Assembly (NCBI GenBank): GCA_900078405.1 | Contig: FLTS01000001.1 | Coordinates: 2,915,825-2,979,824, forward strand | Reading direction: 5' to 3' | Source of the DNA: an uncultured Stenotrophomonas sp. | Lineage (GTDB): Bacteria; Pseudomonadota; Gammaproteobacteria; Xanthomonadales; Xanthomonadaceae | DNA length: 64,000 nt | Position numbers and translations under genes: made by a program | Part shown: in pieces, positions 44,757 through 54,482 of the stretch | Position numbering within the stretch: the stretch's first letter is position 1 | How the letters are laid out: every line of letters begins with the position of its first letter | The notes under the pieces: model-generated | Seen by the model: only the letters and a program-made list of their open reading frames with translations | The model's database searches: none | Told to the model about the DNA's origin: nothing

Positions 44757-45157
44757 CCGCGTCGAGGATGATCTTCGTCAATCTGCCGGTGCGCGACCTC
44801 GAAGCCTCCAAGGCCTTCTTCGCCGCGCTCGGTTTCACCTTCAACCCGCAATTCACCGACCACAATGCGGCCTGCATGGTGGTCAGCGACAACATCTTCG
44901 TGATGCTGCTGGTGGAGCCGTTCTTCAAGGGCTTCACCCACAAGCCGCTGTGCGACGCGCACAGGCGGACCGAGGTGATCACCTGCCTGTCGGCGGACAG
45001 CCGCGCCGAGGTGGACCAACTGGTCGATGCGGCCTTGGCCGCCGGCGCCAGCGAGCCGATGCCGGCGCGCGACCTCGGCTTCATGTACCAGCGCGGCTTC
45101 CAGGACCTGGATGGTCATCTGTGGGAAATCGCCCACATGGATGGCGAACCGGGCTGA
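44753..45157 (+). CDS. VOC family protein (glyoxalase/bleomycin-resistance-like)
   Basis: A 134-residue VOC-fold protein starting MTASRMIFVNLPVRDLEASKAFF, with the C-terminal metal motif QDLDGHLWEIAHMD. It is a second VOC subfamily member beside the preceding PhnB-like gene, with which it overlaps (ATGA at 44753). Members detoxify aldehydes or antibiotics, or have structural roles. Within the ECF42 cluster it may serve the stress response that the sigma factor controls. Confidence 0.88.
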   Translation: MTASRMIFVNLPVRDLEASKAFFAALGFTFNPQFTDHNAACMVVSDNIFVMLLVEPFFKGFTHKPLCDAHRRTEVITCLSADSRAEVDQLVDAALAAGASEPMPARDLGFMYQRGFQDLDGHLWEIAHMDGEPG

Positions 45158-45185
45158 GCCACCACGCGACCACGGGAGAAACGCA

Positions 45186-45542
45186 ATGGCCTACGTCGAC
45201 GGTTACGTATTGCCGGTGCCGCGGGAAAACCTGCCCGCCTACCGGCGCATGGCCCGCCTCGGTGGCAAGGTGTGGAAGGAGCATGGCGCGCTGGCCTACG
45301 TCGAAGCCATCGGTGACGACGTGAAGCCGGGCAGGCACACCTCGTTCCCGCAGGCGGTGAAGCTGAAGGAGGGCGAGGTGGTGGTGTTTGCCTACGTGCT
45401 GTTCCGTTCGCGCGCGCACCGCGACCGCGTCAACGCCAAGGTGATGGCCGACGCGCGACTGCAGGGCTGGAACGTGGGGAACATGCCGTTCGACGGCAAA
45501 CGGATGTTCTGGGGTGGCTTCAAGCCCATCGTCGATCTCTGA
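45186..45542 (+). CDS. DUF1428 family protein
   Basis: A 118-residue soluble protein with the typical DUF1428 start MAYVDGYVLPVPRENLPAYRRMA and ending GKRMFWGGFKPIVDL. The fold is a dimeric alpha/beta ferredoxin-like barrel similar to YciI and ABM-type proteins. Function unknown. It lies between the VOC pair and the ECF sigma gene, 28 and 47 bases from its neighbours, on the same strand. Confidence 0.9.
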   Translation: MAYVDGYVLPVPRENLPAYRRMARLGGKVWKEHGALAYVEAIGDDVKPGRHTSFPQAVKLKEGEVVVFAYVLFRSRAHRDRVNAKVMADARLQGWNVGNMPFDGKRMFWGGFKPIVDL

Positions 45543-45589
45543 CTGCCTTGGCTTGCGTGATTGCCGCGGCGATGCTGTGATCGCCGTCG

Positions 45590-46843
45590 ATGCAGGATCA
45601 GGCACTCCAGCGCAGGCTCGACACGGTGTGGCGGATGGAATCGCCGCGCCTGGTCGCGCGCCTGATGCGGATGCTGGGCGACCTGGACAGCGCCGAGGAG
45701 CTGGCGCAGGACGCGCTGGTCGCCGCGCTGGAGCATTGGCCGCTGCATGGTGTCCCCGACAACCCCGCCGCGTGGCTGATGACTACGGCCCAGCGCCGCG
45801 CGATCGACCTGCTGCGCCAGCGTCGCCTGCACGCCGGCAAGCACGAGGCATTGGCGCAGGCGCCGGAATGGCCGGGGGGCGTCGTGCGCGACCATGAGCG
45901 CGAAGTGGAAGACGACATCGGCGACGACCTGTTGCGGTTGTTGTTCGTCGCCTGCTATCCGGCGCTGCCGGCCGACGCGCGGGTGGCGCTGACCCTGCGC
46001 CTGCTGTGCGGCCTGAGCACCGCCGAGATCGCGCGCGCGTTCCTGTTGCCCGAGCCGACCATCGCCCAGCGCATCGTCCGCGCCAAGCGCACTCTTGCCG
46101 CGCGCCGGGTGCCGTTCGAGGTGCCGCGGCGCAAGGCGTTGCCGCAGCGTCTGCGCTCGGTGCTGGAAGTGGTCTACCTCGTCTTCAACGAGGGCTACGC
46201 GGCCAGCCACGGCGAGGACTGGATGCGCCCGGCGCTGTGCGAGGAAGCATTGCGGCTGGGCCGGGTACTGGCCGCGCTGATGCCCATGTCGGCGCCGGTG
46301 CTGGGATTGCTGGCATTGATGGAATTGCAGGCCTCGCGGCTGGCCGCGCGCACCGATGCACAGGGCGCGGCGGTGCTGCTGATGGCGCAGGATCGCGGCC
46401 GCTGGGACTGGCTGCAGATCGGCCGCGGGCAGGCGGCGCTGGAAAAAGCGTTGGCGCTTGGCGGTGATGACGATACCTACGTCCTGCAAGCCGCCATCGC
46501 CGAATGCCACGCGCGGGCGCGCCGCGCCGAACAGACCGACTGGCCGCGCATCGCACAGCTGTATGCGCGGCTGGCGTCGGTCATGCCCTCGCCGGTGGTC
46601 GAACTGAACCGTGTGGTGGCGGTGGCTCGGGCGCAGGGGCCGCAGGCGGCGTGGCCGCTGTTGCAGGCCCTGCATGACGACGCGCGCCTGCACGGCTATG
46701 CGCCGCTGGAGGCGGTGCGCGGCGACCTGCTCGCGCAACTCGGTCGCCATGCCGAGGCGCGCGCCGCGTTCGAGCAGGCCGCCGCGTTGAGCGGCAATGC
46801 CCGCGAACGCGAGGCCCTGCTGGCGCGTGCCGCCACCGTGTGA
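45590..46843 (+). CDS. ECF42-type RNA polymerase sigma factor with C-terminal TPR-like extension
   Basis: A 417-residue sigma factor. Sigma region 2 (about residues 15-80, LMRMLGDLDSAEELAQDALVAALEHW) and region 4 (about 110-170, TLRLLCGLSTAEIARAFLLPEPTIAQRIVRAKRTL) are followed by a 240-residue extension (VLEVVYLVFNEGYAAS and helical repeats), diagnostic of ECF42 (once called SigJ/YlaC-like). The extension replaces an anti-sigma factor in control. DGPF/YciI proteins are its characteristic genomic partners, and two are present here. Target promoters are unknown. Confidence 0.9.
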   Translation: MQDQALQRRLDTVWRMESPRLVARLMRMLGDLDSAEELAQDALVAALEHWPLHGVPDNPAAWLMTTAQRRAIDLLRQRRLHAGKHEALAQAPEWPGGVVRDHEREVEDDIGDDLLRLLFVACYPALPADARVALTLRLLCGLSTAEIARAFLLPEPTIAQRIVRAKRTLAARRVPFEVPRRKALPQRLRSVLEVVYLVFNEGYAASHGEDWMRPALCEEALRLGRVLAALMPMSAPVLGLLALMELQASRLAARTDAQGAAVLLMAQDRGRWDWLQIGRGQAALEKALALGGDDDTYVLQAAIAECHARARRAEQTDWPRIAQLYARLASVMPSPVVELNRVVAVARAQGPQAAWPLLQALHDDARLHGYAPLEAVRGDLLAQLGRHAEARAAFEQAAALSGNAREREALLARAATV

Positions 46844-46910
46844 TCGGGACTGCCCGCACGGCCGTCCCTCTGGCTACACTCCAGCGGTTGTCCGACCATT
46901 GGAGAGGGAT

Positions 46911-48560
<1,650 letters not shown>

Positions 48561-48570
48561 GCGTCGTCTT

Positions 48571-48640
48571 GGCAGCCTTCTTCCGCAAGGAGGAAGGCTG
48601 CCGCAGCCGGGACGCCGCCGCATCAGGCGGCGTTTCCGTT
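48571..48640 (+). terminator. Two hairpins after the second M28 gene
   Basis: The first hairpin, GGCAGCCTTC (48571-48580) with GAAGGCTGCC (48593-48602), closes on a GCAA loop after further pairing. The second, ACGCCGCC (48612-48619) with GGCGGCGT (48626-48633), is followed by TTCC. Neither has a long T tract, but their position just past the stop codon fits termination. Confidence 0.6.
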
Positions 48641-48767
48641 TCCGCCATGGGTTTCCATCCGTCGCTGAGGCCATTGGCTCCCCGGTTTTCCCGCTTCGTC
48701 GCATGCCGCTTGTCCGTCGCATCGCAGTACCTATGCTCGGCGTCAATCTCCCGCCAGGAACACCGTC

Positions 48768-50024
48768 ATGATCGCCAGCCTGTGGTTCTGCCTTCGCATC
48801 CTCGTGGCCTGGGTGCTGGCGCTGATCGTGCTTGGCGTCATCTGGTCGAACCTGTTCGGCGGGCCGGGCGCGGTGTTCGTGCTGCTGGTGGTCGGCCTGC
48901 TGGTGCTGGCGGCGATCAACACCGCCAGCCACCTGCGCCGGGTCAAGCTGGTCGCCGGGCGGCTGGACCACGACAGCCTGTCCAGCCGCCAGCAGCGCAG
49001 GATCGAGCTGCCGCTCGATGCCGGGCAGGCCTTCGCGCTGGTCGAGTCGGTGGTCGCCGGGTTGCCACGGGTGGAGGATGTGGAAAGCTCGCCCGGCAGC
49101 CTGCAGGTGCGGGCCCGGATCGCGCGCACCGATTCCCGCAACACGCGCCTGCCATCGCGCTGGAACCCGCTGGCGTGGCTGGCGGTCAAGCACGACCGGG
49201 TGTCGGCGACGGTGACGCCGGGCCAGGGCACCAGCAGCGTGACCCTGCTGTTCGAGCCCGATGCCGGTGCCTGGGTGGACCTGCTGATGGCCGACGAAGG
49301 CAGCAACCGCGAGAACGCCGATGCCATGAGCCGCGCGATGAGCCAGCGCGTGGCCGAACAGCGCCGCGACGAGCGTGAATCGGCCGCGCGCACCGAGGCC
49401 GAGAAGGAGCTGAGCGTGGCGCGCCTGAACCTGCTGCATGCGCAGGTCGAGCCGCACTTCCTCTACAACACGCTGGCCAACGCGCAGGTGCTCACCCGTA
49501 CCGACCCCGAGCGCGCCGAGCGCATGCTCGGCCACCTGATCCAGTACCTGCGCAGCTCGCTGCCGGGCATCGACCAGTCGCTGTCGACGCTGGGGCAGGA
49601 GCTGGAGCGGGTGCAGGCCTACCTGGAGATCCTGCGCATCCGCATGGGCGAACGGCTGGCGGTGCAGGTCGACGTGCCCGAGGCCCTGCGCGACGTCGTG
49701 CTGCCGTCGATGGCGCTGCAGACGCTGGTGGAGAACGCGATCAAGCACGGGCTGGAGCCCAAGTCCGGCGGCGGCACCATCTGGCTGCTGGCGCGCGAGG
49801 TAGACGGACAGGTCCACATCACCGTGGCCGACGATGGCCGTGGTTTCGGCGGCGACAGCAGCGGTACCGGCATCGGCCTGAAGAACCTGCGCGAACGCCT
49901 GCGCCTGACCTGCGGGCCGGAGGCGGCCTTCGCCCTGGTCTCCAATTTCCCCAGCGGCGCGGCCGCGACCCTGACCCTGCCGCACAAGGGCGCGTTGCCG
50001 CCGGAGCTGCCCCATGCACCTTGA
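48768..50024 (+). CDS. LytS-like sensor histidine kinase (His_kinase family)
   Basis: A 418-residue kinase. Two N-terminal helices (about residues 9-30 and 32-52) are followed by a cytoplasmic segment, then the His_kinase domain HAQVEPHFLYNTLANAQ with likely phospho-acceptor H230, and a HATPase_c domain (LVENAIKHGLEPKSGGG, VADDGRGFGGD, GIGLKNLRERL). It overlaps the LytTR response regulator by 11 bases. No sensing domain is obvious beyond the membrane helices. Confidence 0.88.
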   Translation: MIASLWFCLRILVAWVLALIVLGVIWSNLFGGPGAVFVLLVVGLLVLAAINTASHLRRVKLVAGRLDHDSLSSRQQRRIELPLDAGQAFALVESVVAGLPRVEDVESSPGSLQVRARIARTDSRNTRLPSRWNPLAWLAVKHDRVSATVTPGQGTSSVTLLFEPDAGAWVDLLMADEGSNRENADAMSRAMSQRVAEQRRDERESAARTEAEKELSVARLNLLHAQVEPHFLYNTLANAQVLTRTDPERAERMLGHLIQYLRSSLPGIDQSLSTLGQELERVQAYLEILRIRMGERLAVQVDVPEALRDVVLPSMALQTLVENAIKHGLEPKSGGGTIWLLAREVDGQVHITVADDGRGFGGDSSGTGIGLKNLRERLRLTCGPEAAFALVSNFPSGAAATLTLPHKGALPPELPHAP

Positions 50025-50787
50025 TGCCCTGATCGCCGAGGACGAGCCGCTGCTGCGCCAGGCGCTGGCCGCGCAGCTGCAGCGGCTGTGGCCGGAGCTG
50101 CGCATCGTCGCCGAATGCGAGGATGGCGCCGCCGCGCTGGAGGCGCTGGAAACCCTGAAGCCCGACCTGGCCTTCCTCGACATCCGCATGCCCGGCGTCA
50201 CCGGCATCGACGTGGCCCGCGCGCTGGAAACCCTCAGCCCGCGGACCCAGGTGGTGTTCGTCACCGCCTACGACCAGTACGCGATCGATGCCTTCGAGCG
50301 CGGCGCGGTGGACTACCTGCTCAAGCCGGTGGCCGACGAACGCCTGCTGGCCACGCGCCAGCGCCTGCTTGCGCGCCTGCAGGCCGGCACGCCGGACCGG
50401 CAGGTGCTGGACCGGCTGCTGGAGCAGCTGGCGCGGCGCCCGGTGGAGAAGGCCGCCGCGCCGCCGTTGGCGTGGATCACCGCCAGCAGCGGTCGCCAGA
50501 CGCGGCTGGTGATGCTGGAGGACGTGCTGTATTTCCGCGCCGACAGCAAGTACACCGCCGTGGTCACCGCCAGCGAGGAACTGCTGTTGCGCAGCCCGCT
50601 GCGCGAGCTGGCCGAGGTGCTGGACCCGCAGTGCTTCCGCCAGGTGCACCGCTCGACCATCGTCAACATGAAGGCGGTGGCGGCGGTGGAGCGCGAGGAC
50701 AACGGGCGCGGCGTGCTGCGCTTGAAGGGCCGCAGCGAGACGCTGGTGGTCAGCCAGGCGTTCATGAGCCTGTTCCGCGGCATGTGA
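50014..50787 (+). CDS. LytTR response regulator
   Basis: A 257-residue regulator. The receiver domain (phospho-acceptor D56 in FLDIRMPG, acidic pocket E9/D10, K107-type lysine in YLLKPVAD) is followed by a linker and a LytTR DNA-binding domain (about 150-255: VLYFRADSKYTAVVT, LDPQCFRQVHRSTIVNM). It is encoded with the overlapping LytS-like kinase. LytTR regulators bind paired imperfect direct repeats; none was confidently located upstream. Target genes unknown, possibly including the following small secreted protein. Confidence 0.9.
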   Translation: MHLDALIAEDEPLLRQALAAQLQRLWPELRIVAECEDGAAALEALETLKPDLAFLDIRMPGVTGIDVARALETLSPRTQVVFVTAYDQYAIDAFERGAVDYLLKPVADERLLATRQRLLARLQAGTPDRQVLDRLLEQLARRPVEKAAAPPLAWITASSGRQTRLVMLEDVLYFRADSKYTAVVTASEELLLRSPLRELAEVLDPQCFRQVHRSTIVNMKAVAAVEREDNGRGVLRLKGRSETLVVSQAFMSLFRGM

Positions 50788-50814
50788 GTCCGCGCTACAC
50801 GAGGGAGGAGTGCC

Positions 50815-51159
50815 ATGCATTACCTGACCGTCCTGCTCGGCAGCCTGTTGGCGATGCTGGGCTACCACGAACCGCAGGGGCAGACGTCGATCACCCGCAT
50901 CAGCGGCGAGGCGGCCGTGCTCAGCCGCACCACGGTGTCCGCCGGCAAGGCCCGGTTCCAGTGCCTGCAGAGCGAGAGCGGCAGCTGTTTCTACCGGCTC
51001 TACCGCGAGGACTGCCGCGACGAGGCCGCAGGCGAGTTGTGCCGGCGGCTGGCGCTGGACGATTTCAGCGTAGGGGTGGGCGGCGTGCGCGAAGTGCGGG
51101 GGCTGCCGGCCGGCTTCGGCCAGCGGGTGCGGGCGCACGAAGCACAACGCCGCGACTGA
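50815..51159 (+). CDS. Small secreted hypothetical protein
   Basis: A 114-residue protein with an N-terminal hydrophobic segment (MHYLTVLLGSLLAMLG), four cysteines (FQCLQ, SCFYR, EDCRD, ELCRR) that could form two disulphides, and no family match. It lies 27 bases downstream of the LytTR regulator with GGGAGGAG before its ATG, so it is probably in the same transcript and may be a partner or target of that system. Confidence 0.65.
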   Translation: MHYLTVLLGSLLAMLGYHEPQGQTSITRISGEAAVLSRTTVSAGKARFQCLQSESGSCFYRLYREDCRDEAAGELCRRLALDDFSVGVGGVREVRGLPAGFGQRVRAHEAQRRD

Positions 51160-51170
51160 GCGCGGCGTTG
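51145..51170. terminator. Bidirectional hairpin between convergent genes
   Basis: CAACGCCGCG (51145-51154) and CGCGGCGTTG (51161-51170) form a perfect 10-bp stem with loop ACTGAG. It overlaps the stop codon of the small secreted gene and faces the 3' end of the minus-strand gene at 51199. There is no T tract. Confidence 0.5.
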
Positions 51171-51198
51171 CAGGGAAAGGTGCGGAGAACGGCAGCGG

Positions 51199-51801
51199 TC
51201 AGAACGCCGGTTGCAGGCGCAGCCCGTCGTCGCCGATGTGGTTGAGCTTGCCGACCAGTTCCGAGTGCTGCCGCATGCGGCCGAGCTCGCGCATGATGCG
51301 GATGTCCTCGTGGCGCAGCTCGCGGCGGGCGCTCACCGCCTGCTTGTAGTCCAGCACTTCCGGATAGTGCTGCGCCATCTCCAGTGCCTCGGCCACGGTC
51401 TCCACGCTGTCGGCGTCGGAGCTGATGCGCGCGCGGCTGTTGAAGGCCTTCATCCAGCGCTCGAAGCCGGCGGTGTGGTCGAACATGTTGGCCATGAACC
51501 AGATCACGAACAGGATCGACACCCACGAGCCGAGCACGATGACCACGCGGGTGAAGGTGATGTGGTAGTCGTCGCTCCACAGGTAGCTGGTGATCAGCCC
51601 CAGCACCAGCAGCGAGACGGCCTGCCAGAGCACGATGGAGGCGATCAGCCATTGGCACTTGGCCCGGGCCAGCACGTCCACTTCCCCGCGTATCTGCTCG
51701 TCGCTCAGGTTCTTCCAGTGTTCGACCTGTTTCTCGAACGGACTGCGATACAGCTCATTGTCTTGCAGCAACAACCCCAAACCCTTGAACAACGCGATCA
51801 T
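51199..51801 (-). CDS. Two-helix membrane protein of unknown function
   Basis: A 200-residue protein. The amphipathic N-terminus MIALFKGLGLLLQDNELYR is followed by a charged segment, two transmembrane helices (about 52-71 and 83-108), then a charged helical cytoplasmic tail with repeats of Leu/Arg/His. It looks like an uncharacterised membrane protein; no catalytic motif. Start ATG at 51801 has GAGCTCCTGCAGG-like upstream sequence (weak site). Convergent with the LytTR operon. Confidence 0.65.
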   Translation of the reverse strand: MIALFKGLGLLLQDNELYRSPFEKQVEHWKNLSDEQIRGEVDVLARAKCQWLIASIVLWQAVSLLVLGLITSYLWSDDYHITFTRVVIVLGSWVSILFVIWFMANMFDHTAGFERWMKAFNSRARISSDADSVETVAEALEMAQHYPEVLDYKQAVSARRELRHEDIRIMRELGRMRQHSELVGKLNHIGDDGLRLQPAF

Positions 51802-52118
51802 GTCGAGCTCCTGCAGGTACTGAATCTGGAACGAGCGGATACGGCGTGGAACGGTCAGGCGCCTTCATTTCTAGCATTTTCGCGCGGCTTGGCAATGGGG
51901 CAGGCGCAGGAAATTCCGTCGTGCGGGGAAATGCGTGCGGCAGGCGGGTTGCGGATTTTGCGCCGCGTCACGAGGTAACTGTGCGGAATGGAATTGGAAA
52001 TTCGTCCTTCATGCTGCGCATGCACATGGCCGTGAGGGCGTGATGCGCGAAATGTGGCGGCGGCAAACGGAAACGGGCGCCGCGGCGCCCGTTTCCGTGA
52101 CCGGTGCGGCAGCGCCGC
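51802..52118. other. Intergenic region with terminator hairpin
   Basis: A 317-bp gap between the two-helix protein and the M13 peptidase. The only structure seen is the hairpin at 52069-52096 (GGAAACGGGCGC / GCGCCCGTTTCC), probably terminating the peptidase message. No gene or RNA is recognised. Confidence 0.7.
52069..52096 (-). terminator. Terminator hairpin after the M13 peptidase gene
   Basis: GGAAACGGGCGC (52069-52080) pairs with GCGCCCGTTTCC (52085-52096) around CGCG. It lies 22 bases past the stop of the minus-strand peptidase. On the minus strand it is followed by GTTTGCC, a weak T tract. Confidence 0.65.
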
Positions 52119-54206
52119 TTACCAGACCTTCACCCGCTGCTCCGGCGCCAGGTACAGCTGCTGGCTTTCCTTGACGTCGAAGGCCGGGTACCACGCATCG
52201 AGGTTGCGCACGGTCAACGCGCGGAACTGGCCCGGTGCATGCACGTTGGTCAGCAGCGAGTTGCGCAGTGCCTGCTCGCGCGCCTTGCTGCGCCAGGCCT
52301 GGGCGAAGCCGAGGAAGAAACGCTGGTCGGGGCTGAAACCGTCCAGTTCCTGCGTCGGCTTGCCCTGCTGCGACAGCACGTAGGCGTCGTGCGCGGTGGC
52401 CAGCCCGGCCACGTCGGCGATGTTCTCGCCCAAGGTCAGGCGGCCGTTGACGTGCACGCCGGGGAACGGTGCGTAGCTGCCGAACTGCGCAGCCAGTGCG
52501 TCACCGGCGGCGTTGAACTGCTTCAGGTCGTCGGCCGTCCACCAGTTGTGCAGCTTGCCGGTTTCGTCGAACAGCGCGCCGGCGTTGTCGAAGCCGTGGC
52601 TGATCTCATGGCCGATCACCGCGCCGATGGCACCGTAGTTGACCGCATCGTCGGCGGCGCCGTCGAAAAACGGCGGTTGCAGGATCGCGGCCGGGAACAC
52701 CAGCCGGTTTTCCAGCGGCACGTTCATCGCGTTGATGGTCTGCGGCAGCATCGCCCATTCGCTGTGGTCCACCGGCTGGCCGAGCTTGGCGAGGTTGCGT
52801 TGGTACTCGAACAGCGAAGCGCGCTGTGCGTTGCCCAGCGCGTCGTCGCGCTTCACCTCCAGCGCCGTGTAGTCGCGCCACTTCGACGGGTAGCCCATGT
52901 CCACCTTCAGCCCGGCGACCTTGGCCTTGGCGTGCGCCTTGGTTTCCGGCGACATCCATTCCAGCGCGTCGATGCGCCTGGCGAAGGCGGCGATGATGTT
53001 GTTCGCCATTTCGTCGGCGCGCGCCTTGGTGGCGGCATCGAAGTGGCGCTCGACGTAGATCCTGCCGACCGCCTCGCCGATGGCGTCGTTGGTCCGCGCC
53101 ACCGCGCGCTTCCAGCGCTCGCTCTGCTGCGGGGTGCCGCTCATCGCGGTGCCGTGGAAGGCGAAGTGCGCGTCGGCAAAGGCTTTGGGCAGGTACGGCG
53201 CGGCCTCGTCCAGCGCGTGGAAGGCGAGGTAGTCCTTCCATGCCTGCAGCGGTTCGCCGGCGACCAGCTTCGACAGCCCGGCCACGGCCTGCGGCTGCCA
53301 GACGATGAAGTCCTGCTGCGCCGACAGCCCGGCCGCGTCGAGGAACGCGGCCCAGTCCATGCCCGCTGCCTTCGCGCCCAGGTCGGCCTGCTTCCACGCG
53401 TTGGCGCCCTTCTCGACGTCGTTGGTTTCTTCCTGGGTGGCGTGGGCGCGGGCGATCTTCGTTTCCAGCGCAACGATGCGCGCGGCCTTGGCCGCGGCGT
53501 CGGCGTCGCCGGACAGTTCCAGCAGCCGCGCCACGTAGCCCTCGTAGGCCTTGCGCAGTTCGGCCATGCGCCCGCCTTCCAGATAGAAGTCGCGGTCGGG
53601 CATGCCCAGCCCGCCCTGCACCAGGTAGGGCGCATTGCGCTGCGGTTGCAGCAGGTCCACCGACACCCATACGCCGAACAGGTGTGGGGTATAGAAATTG
53701 GTGGCGTTGAGCAGGTCCACGTCGGCGCGCACGCTGCCGCCCAGCACGCGGGCCAGCGCCTGGCGGTCGCCGATGCCGGCGATGGCCTGCAGCTGCGGCT
53801 GCAGCGGCGCGATGCCGCGCGCCTCGATGGCGGCCTCGTCCATGTAGGCGGCGTAGTAGTCGCCGACCTTGCGGGCCTCGCCGTCATCGGCGCTGCCGGC
53901 CTCCTCCATGATCGCGCGGGTGTCGGCCAGGGTCTTCTCGGCGATCACGTTGAAGCTGCCGTAGCTGGAGCGGTCGGCCGGGATTTCGGTGTTCCTGACC
54001 CATTCGCCATTGGCATGGTCGAAGAAGTTGTCGCCGGCGGCGACGCTGCGGTCCATGCCCGCCGCATCGAAGCCGAAGCTGCCCAGTTGCGGTTTCGATA
54101 CCTGCGCCTGCGGTGCGGATGCGGCCGGGGCGGGGCTCCTGTCGCAGGCGCTCAGGGCGAGGGCGGCGCCGATTGCCAGCACCAGCAGGGGACGTTGCGG
54201 GACCAT
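52119..54206 (-). CDS. M13 (neprilysin/PepO-type) metallopeptidase lipoprotein
   Basis: A 695-residue zinc endopeptidase. The signal with lipobox LSAC (Cys21) predicts envelope anchoring. Peptidase M13 N- and C-domains are complete. The zinc motif HEISH is at residues 533-537 (H533, E534, H537), and the third ligand is in ENIADVAG about 60 residues later. The end motif VKVW is typical of bacterial members (CxxW in mammals). It degrades small peptides outside the cytoplasm. Divergent from the large EAL protein. Confidence 0.93.
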   Translation of the reverse strand: MVPQRPLLVLAIGAALALSACDRSPAPAASAPQAQVSKPQLGSFGFDAAGMDRSVAAGDNFFDHANGEWVRNTEIPADRSSYGSFNVIAEKTLADTRAIMEEAGSADDGEARKVGDYYAAYMDEAAIEARGIAPLQPQLQAIAGIGDRQALARVLGGSVRADVDLLNATNFYTPHLFGVWVSVDLLQPQRNAPYLVQGGLGMPDRDFYLEGGRMAELRKAYEGYVARLLELSGDADAAAKAARIVALETKIARAHATQEETNDVEKGANAWKQADLGAKAAGMDWAAFLDAAGLSAQQDFIVWQPQAVAGLSKLVAGEPLQAWKDYLAFHALDEAAPYLPKAFADAHFAFHGTAMSGTPQQSERWKRAVARTNDAIGEAVGRIYVERHFDAATKARADEMANNIIAAFARRIDALEWMSPETKAHAKAKVAGLKVDMGYPSKWRDYTALEVKRDDALGNAQRASLFEYQRNLAKLGQPVDHSEWAMLPQTINAMNVPLENRLVFPAAILQPPFFDGAADDAVNYGAIGAVIGHEISHGFDNAGALFDETGKLHNWWTADDLKQFNAAGDALAAQFGSYAPFPGVHVNGRLTLGENIADVAGLATAHDAYVLSQQGKPTQELDGFSPDQRFFLGFAQAWRSKAREQALRNSLLTNVHAPGQFRALTVRNLDAWYPAFDVKESQQLYLAPEQRVKVW

Positions 54207-54482
54207 GTGCGTGACCTGATTCGTGATGAAGGCCCGAGTTTAAGGGCGTTGGTGCCGCACCGCCGATGCCGGTGCCCGTCCGCGGGTGTGCCGAATGCGG
54301 GCACTTGGCGGTGATGGCGTGCACGCGGGCTTCACGTCGACGGTTTTGTGCTGCATGCTGCGGTGGATCCGGGCGTGCATGCGAGGCGGGGTATTCCGGC
54401 CTTGCCGAGCGCTACCTGCTTTTCCGGAGACACGGGTGCCGAAGACGACCAACAGCCGATCACTGATGCGAGGGGCCGCCGG

